The notes under the pieces are model-generated. The model ran no database searches and was not told the origin of the DNA. It saw nothing but the letters and a program-made list of their open reading frames with translations. Positions 8,088 to 14,519 of a DNA stretch of 47,978 nt are shown here, one piece after another (within the stretch, counting starts at the first letter, position 1; the number at the start of each line of letters is the position of its first letter). The translations under genes and the position numbers were made by a program. The DNA comes from Deltaproteobacteria bacterium (GTDB taxonomy: Bacteria > Desulfobacterota > BSN033 > UBA1163): positions 1 to 47,978 of the forward strand of contig VGRU01000004.1 of the NCBI GenBank assembly GCA_016875255.1. Reading direction: 5' to 3'.

Positions 8088-8939
8088 ATGCAACAAGGGG
8101 AGCGAATTATCCAGGTGGATTGCATTACCCATGTCTATCCCGATATGACCAAGGTGCAGATCTGCGGACTCGACTTCGTGGTGAATCGGGGGGAGAGGGT
8201 TTCGATCCTCGGGTCGAATGGCTGTGGAAAGACGACCCTGCTCAAACATCTCATGGGCATCCTTATTCCGCGGGACGGGAGCGTGAGGGTTTTCGGTGTC
8301 GATCCGGGAAAGGAATATTCAAATATCAGGCAAAAGATCGGCGTGGTCATGCAGGATGTGGACGAACAGATCCTCGGGCCTACGGTCTATGATGACATTC
8401 TCTTCGCCCCGCTCAATTATGGAATGAACAGAGTCGAAGCAGGTAGGCTCGCAGAGAGCGTGATTGAGAGATTGAATCTCGGGTCGATCAAAGATAAAAT
8501 CGTCAATTACTTGTCGGGGGGGGAGAAGAAGAAGGTGGCGCTGGCCGGAGCCCTGGTTACGGAACCGGAGTTGCTGATCCTGGATGAACCTTTCACGGGG
8601 CTTGATCCATTATCAAAGAGGGATCTTATCAGGATTCTGAATGAGTTGAACAGGGAAAAGAGAATCACCTTCATTGTCACGCTTCACGAAGTTGATCTGG
8701 TTCCAGAGATGACCGATATTCTTTACCTCATGCACGGGCATGGGGATCTCAGCGAACGGGGAAGACCGGATGAGATTTTCGGAAAATTTAAAGATTTAGA
8801 GAGTTTTAATCTGGAGGAACCCACTCTGACAAGGCTCTTCAAGGGATTGAAAAAGGAAGGCCTCGATTTCGGGGAACCTCTTCAGGTGGATGAGGCGGTC
8901 GAGTCGATTAAAAAACATTGGAATACTACCAAGAAGTGA
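8088..8939 (+). CDS. CbiO-family ECF ATPase
   Basis: A 283-residue ATP-binding subunit. Walker A GSNGCGKTT lies at 42-50, the Q-loop near VMQDVDEQ (88-94), the signature LSGGE at 142-146, Walker B LLILDE at 162-167, and the switch histidine in TLHEVD. The order and spacing are those of ECF/cobalt ABC ATPases. The start follows AAAGGAG by ten bases. It energises the metal importer with the two membrane genes upstream; the C-terminal tail of about 50 residues beyond the ATPase core is usual for CbiO proteins. Confidence 0.88.
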   Translation: MQQGERIIQVDCITHVYPDMTKVQICGLDFVVNRGERVSILGSNGCGKTTLLKHLMGILIPRDGSVRVFGVDPGKEYSNIRQKIGVVMQDVDEQILGPTVYDDILFAPLNYGMNRVEAGRLAESVIERLNLGSIKDKIVNYLSGGEKKKVALAGALVTEPELLILDEPFTGLDPLSKRDLIRILNELNREKRITFIVTLHEVDLVPEMTDILYLMHGHGDLSERGRPDEIFGKFKDLESFNLEEPTLTRLFKGLKKEGLDFGEPLQVDEAVESIKKHWNTTKK

Positions 8940-9013
8940 ATCTTATTGCGGAATGCGGGTTGCGGATTGCGGAATAAAATCCGAAGTCCGAATTCCGAAA
9001 TCCGAAATTGGAA

Positions 9014-10036
9014 ATGAGACTCGGAAATCTTCAACTCAATAACAACCTCGTTCTGGCGCCGATGGCCGGGATTACGGACTATCCCTTCAGGCAGTTGGCG
9101 AGAGAGATGGGCTGCGGCCTCACTTTTACGGAGATGGTCAGCGCCGAAGGATTGCTACGGAAAGGGGAGTCTTTTCTTAAAATGGTCGAAGGTGAGCATC
9201 CGGTCTCCGTCCAACTTTTCGGGTCCAAACCAGAGGTTTTGGCTGAAGCCGCCGCAAAAGCAGAAGCCATGGGAGCCGATGCCATTGACCTCAATATGGG
9301 TTGTCCGGCCCAAAAGGTGGTCAAGACCGGAGCGGGTGTGGATCTGATGCGCTTTCCGGAAAAGGTCGAGGGGATTCTGATTGCGATGAGAAAGAAGGTT
9401 GCCTGTCCCCTGACCGTCAAGATTCGCTCCGGATGGGATGAAGAGCAGATCAATGCCGTCGAGATTTCAAGGCTCGCCGAAGGCTGCGGCGTGGATGCGA
9501 TCACGGTTCATCCCCGGACGAGAGCCCAGAGCTTTCGGGGACGGGCAGATTGGAACGTGATTGCAGCAGTAAAGAGGGCAGTCCGGATTCCTGTCATTGG
9601 GAATGGAGATGTGAATACACCGGTTTTGATACAGAAGATGATAGCGGAGACAGAGTGCGATGGGGTGATGATTGGAAGAGGGGCATTGGGAACCCCCTGG
9701 ATTTTCAGCGAAAAACATTCAGGGTTTCCTGAGAAAGGGTCAACCATTTCCCTGGAAGAGAGGAAAGGAATGATCCATCATCATCTCTCACTGATCCAGA
9801 GTTATTATGAGGAAAGGAATTTGACCCCCCAGATCCGGAAACATCTCTACTGGTACACCAAGGGCCTTCCTGACTGCGCCGCCTTCCATTCCCAATTGTC
9901 ATCCCTGAAGGGAAAGGAGAAATTACTCCAGGCGTTTCATTCCTATTTCGATTCGATTCAAAGGAGAGAGCCATGCCAACGATCAGTACCGGAGGAAGAC
10001 AGATCAATTACTGGATGGGTAGAAAAGGCTTTATAG
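9014..10036 (+). CDS. dusB: tRNA-dihydrouridine synthase, DusB type
   Basis: A 340-residue FMN-dependent enzyme that reduces uridines in the tRNA D-loop. APMAGITD (15-22), TEMVS and the catalytic cysteine in NMGCPAQK (C97) are the Dus signatures, followed by KIRSGWD, ITVHPRTRAQ, IGNGDV and MIGRGALG. The start chosen is the ATG at 9014; a TTG six bases upstream is also in frame and no good ribosome site exists because the leader is a simple repeat of CCGAA units. Its 3' end overlaps the hydrolase gene by 64 bases. Confidence 0.92.
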   Translation: MRLGNLQLNNNLVLAPMAGITDYPFRQLAREMGCGLTFTEMVSAEGLLRKGESFLKMVEGEHPVSVQLFGSKPEVLAEAAAKAEAMGADAIDLNMGCPAQKVVKTGAGVDLMRFPEKVEGILIAMRKKVACPLTVKIRSGWDEEQINAVEISRLAEGCGVDAITVHPRTRAQSFRGRADWNVIAAVKRAVRIPVIGNGDVNTPVLIQKMIAETECDGVMIGRGALGTPWIFSEKHSGFPEKGSTISLEERKGMIHHHLSLIQSYYEERNLTPQIRKHLYWYTKGLPDCAAFHSQLSSLKGKEKLLQAFHSYFDSIQRREPCQRSVPEEDRSITGWVEKAL

Positions 10037-10752
10037 AAGAAAGGGAGTTTGTCCTCTTCATCCATGGAGCAGGAGGCGGACAGTATACCTGGAGCTTTCA
10101 GAAGGGATTTTTTGAAAAGCATCTTAATCCCATCATCATCGAACTCCCAGGCCACGGAGAGTCAGAAGGTGAAGGGGAAGATGAGATCGGGAAGTATGCC
10201 GAACATGTCCATGGTTTTTTAAAGGCCCTCAATCTTTCGAAAGTCTTTCTCGTAGGCCATTCCATGGGAGGGGCGATCGTTCAGACGATGGCCTTGAGAT
10301 ATCCGGAGGTGATCAAGGGGATTGTTCTCGTGGGTACCGGAGCGAGATTAAGGGTTCTTCCCATGATTTTGAATGAAATCAGGGAGACCTTTGAAGAGAC
10401 CGTGAAAAAGATTAACCAGTTTGCTTATTCCCGTAAGGTCTCTCCGGATTTGATTGAGAAGGGCATGATCGGAATGATGCGTTGCCGGTCGGAGGTTGTT
10501 CATGGCGACTTTTCGGCCTGTGACCGGTTCGATGTGATGAATGAGATAGAGAAGATTAACCTCCCCACCCTCATCCTCTGCGGGGATGAGGATGAGCTGA
10601 CACCCGTGAAGTATTCCCAGTTCCTCCAGAGTAAAATTAAAGGATCGAAATTGGAGGTCATTCCAGATGCCGGCCACATGGTGATGATGGAGTCTGCTTC
10701 GGCGTTTAATGAGAAGATCAGGAAATTTATTGCTGGGTCCACTAAAAAATAA
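9973..10752 (+). CDS. Alpha/beta-fold hydrolase
   Basis: A 259-residue protein starting after AAGGAG within the end of dusB. FIHGAGGG at 29-36 gives the oxyanion loop and GHSMGG at 95-100 the nucleophile elbow (S97). An acid in LCGDEDEL (about 205) and H235 in DAGHMV complete the catalytic triad. The cap region lies between about 130 and 185. The substrate is unknown; the family includes esterases, lipases and C-C hydrolases. Cytoplasmic, no signal peptide. The overlap with dusB suggests co-translation. Confidence 0.88.
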   Translation: MPTISTGGRQINYWMGRKGFIEEREFVLFIHGAGGGQYTWSFQKGFFEKHLNPIIIELPGHGESEGEGEDEIGKYAEHVHGFLKALNLSKVFLVGHSMGGAIVQTMALRYPEVIKGIVLVGTGARLRVLPMILNEIRETFEETVKKINQFAYSRKVSPDLIEKGMIGMMRCRSEVVHGDFSACDRFDVMNEIEKINLPTLILCGDEDELTPVKYSQFLQSKIKGSKLEVIPDAGHMVMMESASAFNEKIRKFIAGSTKK

Positions 10753-10769
10753 TAGCAGGTAAGGATAGC

Positions 10770-11645
10770 ATGAAGCGATGGTTGAGTCTTTCTCTGCTCA
10801 TTCCCAAAGAATTGGCGGAACCGATCTCCAACTTTCTGATGGAGCAGGGAGCCACAGGTGTCGAAGAGTTTGAAGAAGACTTTGACCGGACAAGATTGAA
10901 TGCCTATTTCCTGCAGGATGGAGGAGAGAAGAGGGCCTTGCGATCACTCCATCTCTATTTAAAGTCCCTGCAAGAGATTAACCCTGAACTCCCCCACATC
11001 GGAATTGAGACCGGTTCCATCCCTGAGCAGGATTGGGGTGAAAACTGGAAGAGGTTCTTTAAACCTCTTCGGGTAGGATCCAGGTTTGTGGTGAAGCCGC
11101 CCTGGGCGAGAATCCGGTTGAAACAAGGTGAGATCCCGATTGAAATCAACCCAGGGATGGCGTTTGGCACGGGAACTCATGCTTCCACTCAGCTCTGTAT
11201 GGAGGCATTGGAGAAGAGGCTGAAAAAGAGAGGCATTTCTGCCCTTGATGTGGGGACAGGCTCAGGCATTCTCTCCATTGCGGCTGGCAGATTGGGTGCG
11301 GCTGAGGTGTGGGGCATCGATATCGATCCTGTGGCGGTTGAGATCGCAAAAGAGAATGTGGACCAGAATGGAGTTTCTAAACAAGTTAAAATATTGAAGG
11401 CAAGGATTGGGGAGATTCATAAGAGATTCGATCTGATCGTCGCCAACATTGATTTCCGGAGTCTAAGGCGGACACGAAATGCTTTGCCCAGCCATCTTAA
11501 ACAACCTGGTTTGCTCATCCTCTCCGGGATACTGGATAAAGAGAAAGAGAGTCTTCGTCATCACTATGTTGAAACCGGGATGCTTCAATGGGTCGAGACT
11601 ACTCGGCAGGGAGAATGGGTCTGCCTCACTTTTCAGAAGAAATGA
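10770..11645 (+). CDS. prmA: Ribosomal protein L11 methyltransferase
   Basis: A 291-residue SAM-dependent enzyme. The N-terminal substrate-recognition domain spans about 1-95 and ends in DWGENWKRFFKP. The catalytic domain has NPGMAFGTGTHAST at 127-140 and the SAM loop LDVGTGSG at 159-166, then WGIDIDP. The motif normally read as ANIL is ANID at 222-225, a mild change. It methylates L11 on lysines and the N terminus. The ribosome site is AAGGA. It follows the hydrolase by 17 bases. Confidence 0.93.
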   Translation: MKRWLSLSLLIPKELAEPISNFLMEQGATGVEEFEEDFDRTRLNAYFLQDGGEKRALRSLHLYLKSLQEINPELPHIGIETGSIPEQDWGENWKRFFKPLRVGSRFVVKPPWARIRLKQGEIPIEINPGMAFGTGTHASTQLCMEALEKRLKKRGISALDVGTGSGILSIAAGRLGAAEVWGIDIDPVAVEIAKENVDQNGVSKQVKILKARIGEIHKRFDLIVANIDFRSLRRTRNALPSHLKQPGLLILSGILDKEKESLRHHYVETGMLQWVETTRQGEWVCLTFQKK

Positions 11646-11681
11646 ACACTCGAAGTATGACATTCGAAAATCTCTTGGATA

Positions 11682-11816
11682 GGGAATCAGGTTATCAGGA
11701 AATCAGGGGGCAGGAAACCAGGTATCAGGATATCAGGGAAAAACAAGATAAAAAATGTTTAACCTGATGCCAGATGCCCTGATATCTACTAACTGATCAC
11801 CTGATATTCTGATTAC
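11682..11816. repeat. ATCAGG-rich inverted repeat
   Basis: The left half holds several direct copies of (T)ATCAGG and the right half several of CCTGAT. GATATCAGGG (11729-11738) and CCCTGATATC (11777-11786) are a perfect inverted pair. It fills most of the 230-base gap between prmA and rsmE; no gene is seen there. Confidence 0.6.
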
Positions 11817-11874
11817 CTTCAATTTTATTTCGAGATTCGACATTCGGATTTCGGATTTTCAAGGAGTTAACTGG

Positions 11875-12612
11875 ATGCGAAGGTTCTATGTTCCGGTCCT
11901 TCATGTTGAAAAGGATCTGTTAAAAATCAGCGGCCAAGAGGCGAGGCATATCCAGAGGGTACTCCGCCTCAGAACAGGAGACGGAATCGTTGTTTTTGAT
12001 GGCTCCGGAAGAGAATATGAGGGAGTGATTGTCGGTGAAGAACCGACTGCTGTGGTGATTAAAGTTAGAACCATTTTTTCTTCAAAAGAGGAATCTCCCA
12101 TAGAAATTGTCCTAGCGCAGAGCCTTCTCAAGGGAGAAAAGATGGACTATCTGATACAAAAAGCCACGGAGCTGGGAGTTAGGAAGATCATTCCGTTTTT
12201 TTCTTCCCGATCCGTTCCTCGTCCGGACCGGGCGAAGACGCTGGAGAGGCACCAACGCTTAGAGAGGATCGCAGTCGAGGCCTCCAAGCAATGTGGAAGA
12301 GGAATGATCACAAGGATTGAGCCTCTCTGTGATTACTCCGAAATGCTTTCGCTGGCTTCCCGTGAATCCCTAAGGATCGTCCTCGATGAGAGGGAGGGAA
12401 GAAGGTTGAAAGAGGTTTTAAGAGAATCAAAAGATCAAAGAAGGATTTTCTTCGTCGTTGGACCCGAAGGGGGAATGAGTCAGGAAGAGATTGAGAAATC
12501 AAAAAAGACAGGATTTATTCCCGTCTTCATGGGCAGGAGAATAATGAGAGCAGAGACAGCAAGCCTTTGCCTGCTCAGCATTCTTCAATATGAATGGGGG
12601 GATATTGGATAA
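11875..12612 (+). CDS. rsmE: 16S rRNA (uracil-1498-N3)-methyltransferase
   Basis: A 245-residue SPOUT-family enzyme. The N-terminal PUA-like part includes EARHIQRVLRLRTGD (22-36). The knotted catalytic part has KGEKMDYLIQKATELGV (86-102), VVGPEGG (194-200) and the SAM-binding MGRRIMRAETA (219-229; usually LGxRILRTETA). AAGGAG precedes the start. prmA and rsmE are often neighbours. The gene is closed by a strong hairpin terminator. Confidence 0.93.
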   Translation: MRRFYVPVLHVEKDLLKISGQEARHIQRVLRLRTGDGIVVFDGSGREYEGVIVGEEPTAVVIKVRTIFSSKEESPIEIVLAQSLLKGEKMDYLIQKATELGVRKIIPFFSSRSVPRPDRAKTLERHQRLERIAVEASKQCGRGMITRIEPLCDYSEMLSLASRESLRIVLDEREGRRLKEVLRESKDQRRIFFVVGPEGGMSQEEIEKSKKTGFIPVFMGRRIMRAETASLCLLSILQYEWGDIG

Positions 12613-12648
12613 AAAAAGGGGCAATTCCAATAAAGGAATTGCCCCTTT
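12611..12648. terminator. Bidirectional rho-independent terminator
   Basis: AAAGGGGCAATTCC and GGAATTGCCCCTTT form a perfect 14-pair stem around AATAAA, with an A-run on the left and T on the right. It ends rsmE on the plus strand and can end the cysteine-rich gene on the minus strand. Confidence 0.9.
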
Positions 12649-12715
12649 CAGAAAGGAGGGGTATGAAGGCCTGCCCACCCTCTGCCCACAACGGGCAGGG
12701 GCAGACAGGGAGGTG

Positions 12716-12853
12716 TTAGGCAGCTTTTTTTTCTGAATTATCGACGAATTCTTTATATGTTTTACATTCACACAAGAGTTTACATTTCCTCCGGCATACC
12801 TCAATGTGAATTTTAGGACTCCCTTTTCTCTTGTCACAGATCAGATAGCTCAT
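12716..12853 (-). CDS. 45-residue cysteine-rich small protein
   Basis: An open frame of 45 codons starting at the ATG 12851-12853, with a GGGAG ribosome site further upstream. The peptide begins MSYLICDKRKGSP; cysteines are at 6, 20, 24, 28 and 30 (CxxxCxxxCxC), embedded in a strongly basic segment. The spacing suggests a small metal (zinc or iron-sulfur) site, but I cannot name a family. It is not part of the exbBD unit: a 250-base gap and its own strong promoter (12911-12940) separate it, and a terminator lies downstream. A longer overlapping frame on the same strand (12499-12837) runs into rsmE and the terminator and is less credible. Confidence 0.6.
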   Translation of the reverse strand: MSYLICDKRKGSPKIHIEVCRRKCKLLCECKTYKEFVDNSEKKAA

Positions 12854-12910
12854 ACCTTAAAATCTCCCTTCCGGTTAAAATAGGTTAAATCTATATATTG
12901 AATAGATGAC

Positions 12911-12940
12911 ATTTTAGAACACAAAATATAGAAATGTCAA
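12911..12940 (-). promoter_or_regulatory. Strong promoter with inverted repeat ahead of the cysteine-rich gene
   Basis: On the minus strand TTGACA (12935-12940) is followed after 18 bases by TAAAAT (12911-12916). TGACATTT and AAATGTCA, a perfect 8-base inverted pair, bracket the two boxes, so a dimeric repressor could cover the promoter. Confidence 0.65.
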
Positions 12941-13110
12941 GAAAAAAATTCATAAACCCATAAAAATAATTATCAATGATTTCAGTAGATTATAAAACCA
13001 AAGAAAGGTAAAACCAGAAGTTTTTAAATCATCTTAAAGAAATTATAGCTTTTTCTTTGTATGTAGACAAAAAGTGGGGTCGGTGGCCATTTTTTGAAGG
13101 GACCATTTTC

Positions 13111-13554
13111 TTATGGATTGGGAGGGGGAGGATGCGGTTTTTCTTCAATGGCAATACCCAGTCTTTCTACGCCTGAATTGTTGGCAACATCAAGGACCTG
13201 GACGACCCGGTCAAAGACAACGCTCTTGTCCGCCCTCACAATGACAGGTCTTGCCTTATTGAAGGCCATGAGGGTCTCCAGTTCTTTTTTCAATTCCCTG
13301 AGGTTGGTGGGTTTGCTCATCAGGAAAACTTCATTGCGGCTGTTAATGTTGACGATGACGGGCTCTTTCTGGTCAGGAGGCGTTTTAATGTCCGCCTGTG
13401 GAAGTTTGACGATGATTTTGGATTCTCTCATCGGGTTAAAGGTGTAGATTAAACTGAAAGCTGTGAAGAAGAAGATGAAGATGTTGAGGATAATGTCGGT
13501 GAAGGCAAGGGATTCCAAACTGACCCTGAACTCTCGACGGGCTTTAATTTTCAT
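13111..13554 (-). CDS. exbD: ExbD/TolR-family biopolymer transport protein
   Basis: A 147-residue inner-membrane protein with one transmembrane helix at about 18-38. The aspartate in it (D20, context FTDIILN) matches the residue that carries protons in ExbD. The periplasmic part follows, with VNINSRNEVFL and VIVRADKSVVFDRVVQVLD, and ends in a proline-rich tail. Its start overlaps the exbB stop by four bases. Together with ExbB and a TonB protein not seen here, it energises outer-membrane receptors, presumably including the TonB-dependent receptor encoded next door. Confidence 0.88.
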   Translation of the reverse strand: MKIKARREFRVSLESLAFTDIILNIFIFFFTAFSLIYTFNPMRESKIIVKLPQADIKTPPDQKEPVIVNINSRNEVFLMSKPTNLRELKKELETLMAFNKARPVIVRADKSVVFDRVVQVLDVANNSGVERLGIAIEEKPHPPPPNP

Positions 13555-14177
13555 CGAACACCTCCCTCCCGGGTTTGGGACAGAAGATCGAGGAGCTCGT
13601 TTCCGTAATAGGTCATTTCCTGGGCATGGCTCTTGATCTTTCCCATGATGAGATGATAGATGATGAAACCAGGGATGGCGACCGAAAGGCCGGCGGCCGT
13701 GGTGATCATCGCCTGGTAGATGCCTGCGGCTAAGGCGTTGACCGTGATATTGGTGCCCATCTGTTCCCAGGTCATGAAGGCATTGATCAGACCAATGATG
13801 GTTCCCAAAAATCCCATCATTGGCTCTACTCCGACAATGATGATGAGGGCGCCCAGATATCGCTCCAGATACTGGATCTGTTCGTCCCCCTCCCGCTCCA
13901 TCATTGCCTCGACCTCATCACGGCGGAGGTGGCGATTGAGGATCCCAAGCTTAAAGACATTGGCTACGGGATGCCTCACCATGGCACACCGTTCCAGCGC
14001 TTTTTGGGGCTGTCCTTTTTCGAGATAGTGGAAGACCTCACGGGTGAAGCGCGGGATGTTGAGACGGATCCTCCAGAGGGTCCACAATCTTTCGAGGATG
14101 ATGGCAAGGGCAATGATCGACCCGAGGATGATGGGGATCATGATGGCCCCGCCTTTTAAGATGAGTGAAACGAACAT
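13551..14177 (-). CDS. exbB: ExbB/TolQ/MotA-family proton channel protein
   Basis: A 208-residue membrane protein starting at the ATG at 14177 after GAGGAGG. The frame is open upstream, but that part would read through the tRNA-Phe gene and is not coding. Three transmembrane segments are seen (about 10-30, 105-130 and 150-175). LGTIIGLINAFMTWE and AAGLSVAIPGFIIYH are the conserved MotA/TolQ/ExbB helices. It forms the proton channel with ExbD. The position just after tRNA-Phe and its terminator suggests a separate transcript. Confidence 0.88.
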   Translation of the reverse strand: MFVSLILKGGAIMIPIILGSIIALAIILERLWTLWRIRLNIPRFTREVFHYLEKGQPQKALERCAMVRHPVANVFKLGILNRHLRRDEVEAMMEREGDEQIQYLERYLGALIIIVGVEPMMGFLGTIIGLINAFMTWEQMGTNITVNALAAGIYQAMITTAAGLSVAIPGFIIYHLIMGKIKSHAQEMTYYGNELLDLLSQTREGGVR

Positions 14178-14190
14178 GGTGTACCTCCTC

Positions 14191-14229
14191 GCCTGCCCGA
14201 GGCAGGCAGGCCTGCCTACCGCAGGCAGG
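14191..14229. repeat. CCTGCC/GGCAGG hairpin repeat in the exbB leader
   Basis: Several nested inverted copies of CCTGCC and GGCAGG, including CCTGCCTACCGCAGGCAGG, which is nearly the core of the dispersed repeats at 366-425 and 7814-7900. It lies between the tRNA terminator and the exbB ribosome site, so it would be in the exbB leader RNA if transcription starts upstream. Confidence 0.55.
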
Positions 14230-14233
14230 GATG

Positions 14234-14260
14234 AAAAAATAGGGCAATCGAAATTGCCCT
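14234..14260 (-). terminator. Terminator of tRNA-Phe
   Basis: On the minus strand AGGGCAAT and ATTGCCCT form a perfect 8-pair stem with a four-base loop, followed by ATTTTTT. It lies 15 bases after the tRNA gene. Confidence 0.85.
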
Positions 14261-14275
14261 GATGTGATAGCAAAG

Positions 14276-14348
<73 letters not shown>

Positions 14349-14364
14349 ATCCTGAGTTAACCCA

Positions 14365-14393
14365 TTTATATTACAACCCCTCCGATGTGTCAA
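14365..14393 (-). promoter_or_regulatory. Promoter of tRNA-Phe
   Basis: On the minus strand TTGACA (14388-14393) and TATAAA (14365-14370) are separated by 17 bases and lie about 20 bases ahead of the mature tRNA 5' end. The -35 box sits inside one arm of a perfect inverted repeat. Confidence 0.8.
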
Positions 14394-14430
14394 GAGCTTT
14401 CTGAAGGTCCAGAAAGCTCTTGACACATCG
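14383..14430. repeat. Perfect inverted repeat, 21-base arms
   Basis: Arms 14383-14403 and 14410-14430 are exact reverse complements around the six-base loop AAGGTC. Both arms carry TTGACA in opposite directions. It lies between the tRNA-Phe gene and the TonB-dependent receptor, 90 bases beyond the receptor's stop codon. It has no T-run, so a terminator role is uncertain. Confidence 0.85.
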
Positions 14431-14519
14431 ATTAAAGAATGATTACACAGATTCGAGATGCACTGATCATCGAAGTAAATCTGTGTCATCAGAGATCCCG
14501 GGACTTTTTCTGGGATCTC

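Noticed and set aside
8940..9013. Possible leader peptide or attenuator ahead of dusB
   Set aside because: The stretch is a simple repeat of GCGGATTGCGG and CCGAA units without an open frame or terminator.
12499..12837. 112-codon minus-strand frame overlapping the rsmE end
   Set aside because: It crosses the rsmE coding region and the strong bidirectional terminator, has no ribosome site, and is in a different frame from the better-supported cysteine-rich gene.
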